This document shows, in pieces, positions 10,502 to 21,927 of a DNA stretch of 64,000 nucleotides. The stretch spans positions 1,736,001 through 1,800,000 of the forward strand of contig CAMRHE010000115.1 of NCBI GenBank assembly GCA_947044405.1. Reading direction: 5' to 3'. Position 1 is the first letter of the stretch; each line of letters opens with the position of its first letter. The notes under the pieces were generated by a model. The model made no database searches. It was not told the DNA's origin and saw only the letters and a list, made by a program, of their open reading frames with translations. Source of the DNA: Leptodactylus fallax. Its lineage: Eukaryota > Chordata > Amphibia > Anura > Leptodactylidae. Both the position numbers and the translations under genes were made by a program.

Positions 10502-12073
10502 CAGTGGGGGAAAAAAGTATTTAGTCAGCCACTAATTGTGCAAGTTCTCCCACTTAAAAAGATGAGAGGCTTGTAATTGACATCATAGGTAGACCTCAAC
10601 TATGAGAGACAAAATGAGAAAACAAATCCAGAAAATCACATTGTCTGATTTTTAAAGAATTTATTTGCAAATTATGGTGGAAAATAAGTATTTGGTCACC
10701 TACAAACAAGCAAGATTTCTGGTTCTCACAGACCTGTAACTTCTTCTTTAAGAGGCTCCTCTGTCCTCCACTCATTACCTGTAGTAATGGCTCCTGTTTG
10801 AGGTTGTGGACAGGGGTCTTTTATACTGATAACAATGTCAAACAGTCACACTCCAAACTCCACTATGGTGAAGACCAAAGAGCTGTGGAAGGACACCAGA
10901 AACAAAATTGTAGACCTGCACCAGGCTGGGAAGACTGAATCTACAATAGGCAAGCAACTTGGTGTGAAGAAATCAACTCTGGGAGCAATAATTAGAAAAT
11001 GGAAGACATACAAGACCACTGATAATCTCCCTCGATCAGGGGCTCCACGCAAGATCTCACCCCGTGGGGTCAAAATGATCACAAGAACGGTGAGCAAAAA
11101 TCCCAGAACCACACGCTGGGACTAACGTAACAAAGGCTACCGTCAGTAACACACTACGCCGCCAGGGACTCAGATCCTGCAGTGCCACACGTGTCCCCCT
11201 GCTTAAGCCAGTACATATCTGGGCCCGTCTGAAGTTTGCTAGAGAGCATTTGCATGTTCCAGAAGAGTATTGGGAGAATGTCATATGGTCAGATGAAACC
11301 AAAGTAGAACTGTTTGGTAGAAACACAACTCGTCGTGTTTGGAGGAGAGTGAATGCTGAGTTGCATCCAAAGAACACCATACCTACTGTGAAGCATGGGG
11401 GTGGCAACATCATGCTTTGGGGCTGTTTCTCTGCAAAGGGACCAGGACAACTGATCCGTGTACATGAAAGAATGAATGGGGCCATGTATCATGAGATTTT
11501 GAGTGCAAACCTCCTTCCATCAGCAATGGCTTTGAAGATGAAACGTGGCTGGGTCTTTCAGCATGACAATGATCCCAAGCACACCGCCAGGGCAACGGAG
11601 GATTGGCTTCGTAAGAAGCATTTCAAGGTCCTGGAGTGGCCTAGCCAGTCTCCAGATCTCAACCCCATAGAAAATCTTTGGAGGAAGTTGAAAGTCCATG
11701 TTGCCCAGCAACAGCCCCAAAACATCACTGCTCTAGAGGAGATCTGCATGGAGGAATGGGCCAAGATACCAGCAACAGTGTGTGCCAACCTTGTGAAGAC
11801 TTACAGAAAACGTTTGACATCCGTCATTGCCAACAAAGGATATATAACAAAGTATTGAGATGAACTTTTGTTATTGACCAAATACTTATTTTCCACCATA
11901 ATTTGCAAATAAATTCTTTAAAAATGGGACAAATGTGATTTTTCTGGATTTGTTTTCTCATTTTGTCTCTCATAGTTGAGGTCTACCTATGATAATTACA
12001 GGCCGGCCTCATCTTTTTAAGTAGGAGAACTTGCACAATTGGTGGCTGACTAAATACTTTTTTTTCCCCACTG
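10502..12073 (+). mobile_element. Tc1-like transposon (DD34E), copy 1
   Basis: The element is 1572 bp between TA dinucleotides at 10500-10501 and 12074-12075. Long inverted repeats of about 200 bases begin CAGTGGGGGAAAAAAGTATT and include AGTCAGCCAC and the CAAGTTCTCCCAC block. It is the same family as the copy at 29856-31439, which has the opposite orientation. The transposase has a small deletion near 11115 that shifts the frame. Confidence 0.92.
10865..11858 (+). pseudogene. Tc1-like transposase, one frameshift
   Basis: The ATG at 10865 starts a helix-turn-helix region with [18 protein letters not shown] and the linker [13 protein letters not shown]. Close to 11115 about 28 bases present in the sister copy (30775-30830, complement) are missing, and the frame changes. 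From there to the stop at 11856-11858 the frame is open and carries [11 protein letters not shown] (first Asp), [11 protein letters not shown] (second Asp) and [11 protein letters not shown] (Glu), with 34 residues between the second Asp and the Glu. The protein would be about 340 residues if intact. Only the deletion breaks it, so the copy is probably a recent loss. Confidence 0.88.
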
Positions 12074-12075
12074 TA

Positions 12076-13823
12076 TAATGGAAGCATAATACTGATGTAT
12101 TGCCACATTTTAACACATGTACCAAATATATGTGCGTCATCCACAAGAGATTGTTAGCTCAATATGTGTACATCATTCTGTTCTGGCACAGCATCTGTGC
12201 CAGCAAGATTGTAGTGAGAGTACGACTGTAACTGACAGCCAGGCTCCTGCGCCAAACAGCCATAGTTAGGTTTTTGGGAGTAAGGGCTAATGAACATGAC
12301 TGAGTGTGCAGGCTGATGCTCCTCCATGGGGGTGTTCGACAGTCCATTCTATACTGATTAATGTAGAGCAGGTCCTATCTTGCTCTGTATTATTGGAACA
12401 GAACGCATCTGAAGCCCCCATAGAGGTTATTACATGAAGCAATGCACTCAGATGTCACTCAGTCTCATCTGAGTGCATTCTGCTGTAAACTCGACCCACT
12501 TCAGACAGCACACTTCATAGTGTGCATGGGGCCCTTAGAGTTTCACAGCAGATGGATTGTCGAATGTTGCTGACCCCTGGTGTATTGTGTACCAAGTATA
12601 GACTCAGTGCATTCTTTAATTCTACCCCCTGCCATATTTAATTTGCTTTAAAACAAACAAAAAAAAAAAAACAGCCCACACCCAATTGTATAACCTGTGT
12701 GTGTGTGTGTTTTTTTTTTTTTTTTGTTTGTTTTTTTTTGTGACTTTTGTTAAGTTATCACACATTGCAGAGGTTCAGGTTAACGTTATTACATCTGTAC
12801 TGTACACTTTGCCATGTATATAAGGCTCCCTGATCTCTCCCCCCCCCCCCCACTGTCCTCAGGCTTAGCAAGCATATGACTTGTAATAGGAAAATCAGTT
12901 CTCACAAGAAAACATTTTTTAATATATTCAGCCAACAATTTATATTAGCTGTAAGCTCCAAAAACTGTCTAAAATTGGAAATGGACAAGCCACCAAATTG
13001 CCTGGGTAATCGTTTCATGTAAACTTTTATATTGTATTATCCAGTGACTAAAACAATATGCACATATTGGTGTAGCTCTTTGGGTGAGTTACTGGCCCCA
13101 ACACCAATGCCTGCACCTCTGATGGTCTATGGATACTCACTCTGTTCATGATATTCAGTGCATTGAGTAATTCTTTCAGATGAATATAACTCCTGATAAT
13201 ATATAAAAAGTTTTTACATTTTATCTTGAACTATTTTCTTTTACAATGTAAATTTGGGCATATTCTGGGCACTGGGGTGTCTGCATGGTTTATGTTGTAT
13301 CTATGGAACATTGATTTTCTCTTTGTAGCACACATATTGTGTTTGCACTAACATGTTTCCAGGGTATCTGAGAGTCTGGGGTAGTTGCACAGGTTTGGAA
13401 TTCATCATTTTTAGGAGATGCATTATATGTTTCAAAACTGTACAAGCACATGCTTGTACATACATGTATGTAGATGAATTTGGGAGGCCTCAGGGGACAT
13501 CTGTCTCGATTCCTTTTCATTAGGTGGCGCTCCGGTTCCCCACAGTGCAATGTTGGAATTCAGCTGGCTACACCGCAACATACGTTGTGCAACTAAAAAT
13601 CGAATGTTGCACAATTTTTAATGCAACGTGATGTCTCATGCTGTGATTTTGTTGCAATTTAAATGCATCCGCGATTGCTTGTCTATTCAATTGAAAATGA
13701 AAAGAGAACAAATTAACATATTGAAGGTTTTCTCAATGAATGCGCAGACCATGTGATAGCTCCAGCGTATAGCGCTCTCTCCATATATACCAATATATCT
13801 TGTAGGAACAGTACAATATTATA
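12076..13823. other. Intron or intergenic DNA with simple repeats
   Basis: No gene is seen. It holds A-rich and GT/T-rich runs at about 12650-12740 and a C run at 12839-12850. The frame at 13290-13550 (minus) lacks recognisable motifs. Confidence 0.4.
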
Positions 13824-13888
13824 GGGTCAGTCAGTAGAGTAACAGCCTTACATACTTTGGTTCGTGGATTCAAATCCTGGCAGATACC
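13824..13888 (+). repeat. tRNA-like sequence, probably head of a SINE or tRNA pseudogene
   Basis: The stretch GTCAGTCAGTAGAGTAAC resembles a degenerate RNA polymerase III A box, and GGATTCAAATCC about 35 bases later resembles a B box. Their spacing fits a tRNA gene. I could not pair a clean acceptor stem, and non-tRNA sequence follows directly, so a tRNA-derived SINE relic is more likely than a functional tRNA. Confidence 0.35.
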
Positions 13889-16283
13889 TAATGAAAAAAT
13901 TGATATTGATTGGGGATCTCCGGCAACCTCCTCATTAATATGGCAGTAGGGTGAAAGAGGTTATTCATCAGGTGATCGAGTGAGGAGACCCAAAATCCCG
14001 GGTGAGTTGACATGTCTGCTTCATGGGAGATGCTTACTAAAGTACTTACTAAAACAGACCTGACAGGAGAGGCAACATGTCCTCTTTAAATATCAGTGGG
14101 CTTTTGCTTGTCTTGTAAGAAGTTGTATTATTAACACGAAGAAGGAATCAATATATATATAAAAAAAAAAAAAGAGATGTCAAGGGATGATGGAGTTTGA
14201 GTTTATCATTGCGTATCTGTACCTTGTACACCTTCTTGCAGTGTAGGAAATGTACAGACTGGGCGGCATGAGACGTCTGGCGTTCATAGTTGATGTTCAT
14301 GCTTCACTTATCAGAATATTGATTTTTATGAGGGAGATAAATGGGTGGCACACAGATCTGACAGAAATGGGTCACTGCAGCCGTACATACTTGTCCAGGA
14401 TGTCTGCCGCCATCGATCTGGCCTCATGAAGCAGGCTGCCATTACAAGCTTGTACATCCAGTCTCGGTTATTACACATAAATGTGCAGATCTAACCTTTC
14501 ACCCAGCACTAATAAGCTTGGTTTTGTAGAGCGCTTTATGTTCCATATGCTGTAATGAGTGTTGTCTATTTTTATGCATAGCCAAGTGTTTGGAGGCTTG
14601 TTGAAAGCCTTGGATTGCTGTATATTCATTGTACGGCTGCGCCGTCTATGTGAAGGTCATTATATGAATGTAAATTGCTATGTATTGCTATTTTAAGAGA
14701 ACGTTCAATATAAACCTCTCGCTCTTTCTCTGTAATTTTGCAGCTAGAGCTCATCAAGCACTTATGATCCATACAGTATAATTTAGTAGTTAACAGGCCA
14801 TCATTGCTTTAATATGAGGGCCCCAGAACATGGAGCTTCTTCCTGTGAATTTAAAGGAGTCTGCCGGCAGTATGACCCTACAGTGTTACTTGGATTGCAG
14901 TTGCAGGGGTGAGAAGGAGAACATTTTAATCTAGTGTGCACTGCATTTGCAAGTGCTCCAAAGGCAATCCCTAACACTGAAGGGGTCTGAGCTGTCAGCA
15001 GTAAGCGGCTCCACACCCTCACCTCTACTCCATTCATCCAGGAGACCACTCATCGTTGGGGAATGGATGGCACGTGCAAAGAGTCTGTCATCAGAATCCT
15101 GCTTGTCAGCCCATCCCTGCAGATACTGTAGATAGGTTAGGGTTTTAATGACTGCTCCACCATTTGGTCATCAGCATTAAAGCATTATGCATGTGATATC
15201 TTTATGGGGTCATCAGATGTGTGGTACATTCCCTACCTTGGCCTCACAGACATGAGGCCAAGAGAGGGGGGGATTTCATGAGATTTCAGTGCTGATGACT
15301 GACCTCGCTGAATGCTGGAGCTGTCAATTGAGGGCAAGGGGGAGACATTTGATAGACTTCACTAGCGAGACAAATTTGCTTAGCTTTGGACCACCCATGG
15401 GGCACTTGTGACTTATTTTGTATATGTAAACAGAGTTGTTTTTTTCTGAAATACTAAGTGTTACCTAAGCTACAAGAGTACATTTCAACATATATAAACC
15501 CCAGATCCATTAATATAAAACCAGCTCCACAGAAAGATAGGTTAGGATTATGAGACACCAGTGGTCTCTTCCCCATCTTGGTCTCTCCATTGCAAAGATA
15601 GTGTTTTTTTTTCTAAATATGCATATAAACTGTTTGGAGCAACGAAAGCATTGCTCTCATTAATCCAAAAGGCTATTCCAAAAAGACGGGGACATGCAAG
15701 ATTTCATCTATAATGCCTGATCCTGTCAGTCCGGGGGGAGGGCAGTACCAGGCAGTGGGAGGCATAGCTTTTTGGAGCAGTGAGGGCAATAGTGATGCCC
15801 TTGTAGCATCAAACACCTTATATGGATATGTCGAAAAACCGGCTATATCTTGGGAACTGAAGCACAGATTAGGATGGGGAAAAGAGCACTGTCTTCTGGT
15901 GACCACAACCTATCTGTTTGGCTTTGTTTTTATATGGTTGTATCTGGTGACAGACTCCCTTTAAGTCCCATAACTGATGTAGTTATTGCATCATATGTGT
16001 GAAAGACCTAATAGACTCCCTTTAAAAGGGTAGTGGGAACATGGTCATAGAGCAAACCACTTTTCAAATCAGCTTCTTTTCAGGAGACCCTTTTATTAAG
16101 ACATGTCTAAACTAGAAACACGTTCAGGTTACAATCGATAATAAATCACTTACTATATATGAAGAGTTTTTATAGGATTAATGTATCTGCCTTTCACATC
16201 CCTTTACCCAATGGAGTCTACAATCTAGTTTCCCCATCCCCTGTAAACACATCTTTTAACATTCTTTGTCTTTTCTTTCCCAG
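13889..16283. other. Intron-like DNA with repeat fragments
   Basis: No gene is established. A very strong polypyrimidine tract ending in GCAG at 14717-14753 looks like an acceptor, but the sequence after it closes in all useful frames within a few codons. Segments around 15495-15620 and 15950-15965 (GGTGACAGACTCCCTTTAA) belong to the palindromic family seen at 29736-31490 and near 32700. Confidence 0.4.
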
Positions 16284-16429
16284 TATTGTTGGAGATGGAC
16301 TGGATTCAACTTTGGTTTTGACTTGCTGGTCACGTATACAAACCGCTACATCATTTTTAAGAGAAACACCTTAAATCAGCCATGCAGCGGCTCTGTCAGC
16401 CTGCAGCCACAAAGGAACATTGCATTCAG
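16284..16429 (+). CDS. Exon of unrecognised host gene (exon A)
   Basis: A 146-base exon lies between a strong acceptor (TTTTCTTTCCCAG) and the donor CAG/GTAACA. It is open in phase 0, gives 48 codons and leaves two bases. The peptide starts YCWRWTGFNFGFDLLVTY and is rich in aromatic and beta-type residues, which could suit a propeller-like or other beta-rich fold; this is a guess. The two leftover bases join the first base of the exon at 20575 to give an Arg codon and keep the frame. The exon is free of repeats and flanked by non-coding DNA, unlike random frames here. I do not recognise the family. Confidence 0.72.
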
Positions 16430-16733
16430 GTAACATCTTCTGCTTCTTCTATGGATGGGTATCATATCCAGAAAATAACCTTGTATGTGCTGTCATAAGT
16501 GCAAATCAGTTGGTTTCCCTAAAGAGTTGAAAAACCCTTTTCAGCCCTCTTTAACTTGACTTTCTTCAATTGCTTTTAATGTCTTTTAACCTGAATCTAA
16601 CACACTGCAGTGTGCTATTGCACAACAAGAGTGCCACATTTGGACAGTGGTAAAGATTGGGGCTTAGGATTCTTGAGATGGGAATACCCCTTTAAGTTTC
16701 TATCTATACTGCTAGCTTATGTAAATTCAAGAG
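16430..16733. other. Intron start, no feature
   Basis: This is non-coding intron sequence. A partial palindromic-element end (GAGATGGGAATACCCCTTTAA) lies at about 16675-16695 and matches the right end of the element at 29076-29563. Confidence 0.4.
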
Positions 16734-16912
16734 TTTTTCCCATCACCCACGACAGCTCCCAGATAAAGGACGGTGCTGTTGTGGGTTCTGGAAAATCCAA
16801 TTACCGGTAAGTAATTACCATTTTTCCCATCACCCACGACCGCACCGTCCTTTATCTGGGTGCTGTCGTGGGTTCTGGAAAATCCAAATACCGGTAAGTA
16901 ATTACCATTTTC
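16734..16912. repeat. Tandem pair of 87-bp units with inverted cores
   Basis: Two units with an 87-base period (anchors CATCACCCACGAC at 16741 and 16828) share the flank GGGTTCTGGAAAATCCAA and the spacer ACCGGTAAGTAATTACCA. The core of about 26 bases between the shared parts is inverted between the units: CCCAGATAAAGGACGG in the first, CCGTCCTTTATCTGGG in the second. Each unit is a mini-palindrome bounded by TTTTCCCATCACCCACGAC-like ends. The same end sequence occurs at 54751-54777. Confidence 0.8.
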
Positions 16913-17040
16913 CCAAATACATGGCTTTAGCAATGATGCGTATGGGAAAAATATTTTTATATGTTTGTAGATGTATGGATCTATAGTTAGTTTATTTATC
17001 TTTATTTTAAATCTAGGGAAAGGGGGGTGATTTGAACTTC

Positions 17041-17372
17041 TAGGGTATGTTCACGTGGAGTTTTTTGAAGGCTGATTTTGAGGCGGAGTCTGTCTTTATT
17101 TTAATGGGAGTCAGTAGCAGTTTTTTTTTTTCCTCTAGCTGATTTTTTTTTTCTTCAGGCGGATTGAGCCTTGAAAAACCCATTGAAATCAATGGGAGGT
17201 GGGAAAAACGCGACGCATTTTTTTTAAAGAGAAATTTCCAGGTCCATACAGTTTGCTGGATCAAAAAAAGCAACAAACGCTTCATGTAAAAAAAAAAAAA
17301 AAAAAAATGTTTCCTAATTCCTGAAGCAGATTTGTTCAGCTTACAAAAAAACTCCTTGTGAACATACCCTTA
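17041..17372. mobile_element. MITE with TAGGGTATGTTCAC ends
   Basis: The left end TAGGGTATGTTCACGTGGAG pairs with the complement of the right end (CTCCTTGTGAACATACCCTTA). The interior is rich in A and T runs and has the GCTGATTTTGAGGCGGA motif common to this family. It is non-coding. A relative lies at 19186-19580. Confidence 0.65.
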
Positions 17373-18463
17373 GGTTTTTATTTTTTTTAGACAGATATAG
17401 ATAGAGATTTTTTTTTTTCTTTAAAAAAAAAAAAAAAAAAAAATTGCAATAGTAATATTCCTATGACAGGCCTAGGAGCCTTCAGAAGGCTCCCGGCTGT
17501 CCTGGGATCATATTGGCTCCAGTGATCTCGCTGTGCACGGACGGAGACTTTTTTTTTTTTTTTCTAACTTTGAGGTGGGGGGGGGTGGAGGGTGGACTCT
17601 GATTGCGGCCATTAGAGTCGGGTCTACGCTGTACATTACAGCGGAGACCAGTTGGCTACTATGGCAGCCCCATCTTTAAAAACCCGGCATCCACCATAAA
17701 AGTACGGCAGATGTCGAGAAAGGGTTAAACAACTGTTAGGCAATGTAGTGATTGACATCTATGAAGGAACCTAGAAAAGATCTTTCAAGATGAGGTGGGC
17801 CGGTCCTCAGGGCGACATAATGGTAGAAGGATGTCACTCGAAGTTGAGTTATGATGTTTATATACTTTGGCTATTTATATTCCTACAATTCTCTTGTGGC
17901 AGGGATGAGTCACTTCTATAGGATAAATTGAACTATAGTGGAGATACTGTGCTCATATTGGTATTTACATATGCAACATTTTGAATGCTCACAATAGTAA
18001 AATTTTGTTACTTGTTATTAAATAGTGTTATATCGGCAAGTAAGGCTTTTACAAGCCCTCATGTGAAAATGAACAGGAAGGAATAGCATAGCATGTGGTG
18101 AGATTTCTGGTTTGAGTTGGAAATGTTATATTCTTGGTTTTCTCCTCTTGCTCATGTAACTCCAACACTCTCTACACTGTTGTACATGTCACCTGTGCAG
18201 TACTGCATATTTTGGCTGAATCGTGAGGACGTTGCTTCATCCGAAATTTTTGGAAACCTGAAAACATTGTAGGGGTCCTGTCAACTTTTATTTTATAACT
18301 TAACATCTTGCAGTACTACTGCAAGGATCTTTTTAGTTAAATGGTCACTAACTTTCCAGACAACTTTGGTCTCATTTAGTAGAGCATGTAATGCTGGACC
18401 AAATGTGGTGTACTTTTATTTTATAATTGTTGCTGTTTTCTGCCTGAAAAAACCTCTCTATGG
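17373..18463. other. Intron DNA without recognised feature
   Basis: It holds A and T homopolymers (17402-17443, 17549-17564) and a G run at 17577-17586. No supported gene or clear element was seen. Confidence 0.4.
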
Positions 18464-18880
18464 GTGGGTTCACACTTGTACCGGAGTCCGTCCGCCGCGA
18501 ATCCCAATGAAAATCTCGTGAAACTATATAGGGGCTGGATAGCGAAAGGTTAGCGATGCATTGCTTAAAAACCCATTCATTTGAATGGGTTTTTAAAGCA
18601 ATGCGCAGGTGTGCGCTTACACCCTCTGCGCCGCGAATCCAGTTTTTTTCACTGGAAACCAAGTCGGACATGCAGGTCTTTATGTCCAGCGAAAAAAAAA
18701 ACTGGATTCGCGACGCAGAGGGTGTAAGCGCACACCCGAGCATTGCTTTAAAAACCCATTCAAATGAATGGGTTTTTAAGCAATGCGTCGCTAATCTTTC
18801 GCTATCCAGTCCCTATATAGTTTCCCGAGATTTTCAGTCGGATTCGCGGCGGACGGACTCCGGCGCAAGTGTGAACCCAC
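18464..18880. mobile_element. 417-bp long foldback element
   Basis: It starts GTGGGTTCACACTTGTACCG and ends with the near-perfect complement (CGCAAGTGTGAACCCAC). Arms of about 190 bases pair across a short centre near 18655-18690. Each arm carries its own small palindrome (AAAACCCATTCATTTGAATGGGTTTT). The predicted frames on both strands read the same peptide because of the palindrome and are not genes. Confidence 0.8.
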
Positions 18881-19185
18881 TCTAAGGCCCCTCGCAGACG
18901 ATTGTGGGCTAGGTCAGTGTGCTATCTGGGTTTTTCCCGGATAGCACTCACCCATTCATTTTTGTCGGCCCACGCACATGACTGTGTATTACACGAATCG
19001 GTAATACAGTCTAGGCTGCGAAACTCGGGACAGGTCCTATTTCTTTCTGGTTTTGCGGCCATGCTACCACAGCTCATATTCTTTAAATGAACGGAGCCGC
19101 TGAACCCCGGAGGCACACGAATGACATCTGCGTGCCGCCTGTGCACTGGTGATGCCGTTCCATCATGACCAGTGTGCAATTAGCC

Positions 19186-19580
19186 TAAGGATATGTTCAC
19201 ACTGTTTTTTTTGCAGGCTGAAAAAATCTGCTTCAGGAAACTCTTTGATGCTTTTTTTTTTTTTTAACATGATTCATTTTATGATGTGCTTTTTGATATG
19301 TCTCTTGTTGCAGTTTTTATTTCAGCACACTAGAAACTTCACTTAAAAAAAAAACTTTAGCTTTTTTTTTTATTACGGTTTTTCCGCCTCTCATTGATTT
19401 CAATGGGTTCTTCAAAGAGGAATCTGCCTGAAGATAGGTCATGTTGATTTTTTTTTTCCCCCTCTAGCTGAAAAAATCAGCTAGAAGATAAAAAATTGCT
19501 ACCGACTCTCATTGAAATGAATGGGAGGAGAATTTTGCCTCAAAATCGACCTGCAAAATACTCTGTGAAAATACCCTTAA
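19186..19580. mobile_element. MITE related to 17041-17372
   Basis: The left end TAAGGATATGTTCACACTG pairs with the complement of GTGAAAATACCCTTAA at the right end. The interior has AAAAAATCTGCTTCAGGAAA and CATTGAAATGAATGGGAGG motifs. It is non-coding. The stretch 18881-19185 between it and the foldback also looks repeat-derived (GCAGACGA and TGTGCAATTAGCC ends). Confidence 0.6.
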
Positions 19581-20574
19581 GTTCCTGCCACTAGGTGTCC
19601 CCCTTCTTGCTAGGTTGCGCTTCACGCTCTGTAACTAGGGAATTTCTGTGTTTAGAAACCAGCAATAAAAGAACACAGTGAGTGGAGGTGGATGGGCAGG
19701 TCTCTCTTCACATGGTGAATGGGAAGGGTCAGGTTTCTCTTCACTGCCTCTAGGTACCTACACACAAATCTGCTGCCCTGTGCTCCCTGCCAGAAATTAA
19801 GGAGATTGTATATACTTCTGACTAGCTGCTTGTGTTATTGCAGATAGGATGTTGGTCATAGACAGAGAAATAAGAGTATTGTCAGAAAAGCAGTTTGCCA
19901 TTTGTGTCATATTATTTTAGTTGCGTAATATCCTGGATTTGCGATGGCTTTTAGTTTTCTGGCAGCCATAATGTGGCTTTTAGCAGCAGAAAAACTGAAA
20001 GGACACCATGTATGAAAGCTTATACAATCATAGTACAGACTGCCCATCAAGACCCTTAACATATTTCATGAAAACTTTGGTGCCCTTTAAGGCACCATGA
20101 TTTACAATGTACTTCATGAGTGGCTGCCATGGAGAGATGGTCACAGCTGTAAGATACAGGTGACACTGAACGGTAACACCCCTTAGATGCAGTGATAGAG
20201 ATATGGGTGAAGTAATAGACTTGGCTACCCTTGCCAGCTAAGTACAGAAAGTAATGTCACTCGCTAGCGCCTGCCCACCCCCTTCTGAAGTCAGGAGACT
20301 GTAGAGGAGGAAAGGTTAGGATGGGGGAGTTTTATGATGTACTCTATACGCTGCCCTGAAAGACTGTCATGTCCTCAGACTGGACAATTGCCCAGTATAT
20401 GTTGTAATTCCTTGGACTATTATGGCAGGTTATCTCCTTCCATTGATCCTTTCTTTGTAAGGGTTGGCCTAGGGACTAGTTCTGAAATAAGTTTGGTACT
20501 ATAAGAGCTTCCAGACTGTTGGATGCTGGATGGACTCACCTGTACGTTATAGTTATTACACATTGTATTCACAG
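19581..20574. other. Intron before exon B
   Basis: No recognised repeat boundaries and no coding signal were found until the acceptor TGTATTCACAG at 20564-20574. Confidence 0.4.
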
Positions 20575-20662
20575 GTTACGCTTGGTGTCGTTTGACGCAA
20601 ATGGTAAAGTCATCTGCAGTCGGACTAGTGGCTACCAGATCCTCAGCCTTGAGAAAGATCAG
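20575..20662 (+). CDS. Exon of unrecognised host gene (exon B)
   Basis: An 88-base exon follows the acceptor ATTGTATTCACAG and ends CAG before the donor GTATGT. One base completes the codon split with the exon at 16284, then 29 whole codons run to phase 0. The peptide begins LRLVSFDANGKVICSRTSGY and ends EKDQ; it alternates in a way that suggests beta strands. The next exon starts in phase 0 at 27408, so all three junctions keep one frame. That joint phasing is the strongest evidence that this is a real gene. No family was recognised. Confidence 0.75.
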
Positions 20663-20984
20663 GTATGTTTTATGTTCATTGTGTTGCCAGAAAATATTCC
20701 GGGTTCCATTTCTATTTCCTAAGACAGCCAAGCTATAGATAAATGTAGAGGCATATCTGCATGGTGTTAATAAGATGAAAGGAGAAGGCAGGCGGTGACC
20801 TTCAGATTACATATTTTATATGACTAGTAAATTGCATTTGTGTTCTCGTTTTTTGAATTTTGTGGAGCAAGAAGGGGGCTACATTTTTCTTAATTGACAC
20901 TACATTCACTTCCATGCTAGGAAGTTTATTCTTGTAGTTCATCGGAGGACCAGTAGAGCAGAAAAACAGGCCTCAAATAAAGCA

Positions 20985-20985
<1 letters not shown>
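20663..20985. other. Intron sequence, no feature
   Basis: Nothing recognisable was found apart from the splice donor at its left end. Confidence 0.4.

Positions 20986-21046
<61 letters not shown>
20986..21046. repeat. (CA)n microsatellite, about 30 units
   Basis: An uninterrupted CA run of about 61 bases lies in the intron between exons B and C. It is likely length-polymorphic. Confidence 0.95.
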
Positions 21047-21047
<1 letters not shown>

Positions 21048-21887
21048 CCCAAGGGACTGTCGCATTTCCTTTTAAAAAATTATTATTATTTTTTTTACTG
21101 GCCTATCACAGGCCCCCCCACAAAGGTACTTTAGGCTGCAGGTAACATCCAATTTTCAATTACCTATCCCCACTCTGGTCCACTGCTGACTTCGCCTAGG
21201 ATGTTGCATCGGGATGTAATATTCGTCAACCTGGTGTGAGCATTATACCATGTGGGGAGCGCGGGGTCCCGGTCAAAAGCTTACTATGGGGCCCGGTCTT
21301 TCCTAGTTATGCCCCTGCATGTAGACCAGTTTTTTTTTTTGTTTTTTTTTGTGTGTGTGTGCAAGTAACGGAATTCTGGCACATATTTATTAGTTTATCT
21401 GCCCCTATGTCTTTGTGCATATTTTAAACAGCTGGTCACTGTGGTAGTAATACATCATGTGGTCAGCTTATACAAAGTGGATAACCCATTATGTAAATAT
21501 TCATACACCAGAAGAGGGCTGTATACAATGCGAAGCTTTGCTGAAGGTGAAGCCTAAGCATTGCTTACAATTTTTTTTCATGCAAGTCACATACATAAGG
21601 TCCAATTCACAACCCCTGAGGCTATTTTCTACATAATTTATGAAAAATTGATTTGATTTACATGGTAGAATCGAAGTTCATTTGCTAAGCTGTAAATGCT
21701 TTTCATTTAACCCTACTTTACTGAAAAATGAAGCATTCTGAATGTTAATTTCACATTAATAATGTCAGTGGCTTTTAACCCCTTCCTGCGATGGCCTCTT
21801 ACTTTTTTTTTTTTTTTTTTCTCCTTTTACTTTTGATCTTTCTTGCTTTTACAGGAAAAAAATACACACACGTATGTATGTATGTGT

Positions 21888-21927
<40 letters not shown>

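Noticed and set aside
18372..18885. Two similar frames on opposite strands suggesting a paired gene
   Set aside because: They arise because the DNA is a palindrome; the peptides mirror each other and have no motif.
20986..21046. CA array considered as a CRISPR-like repeat
   Set aside because: It is a plain dinucleotide microsatellite; no CRISPR array exists in this eukaryotic window.
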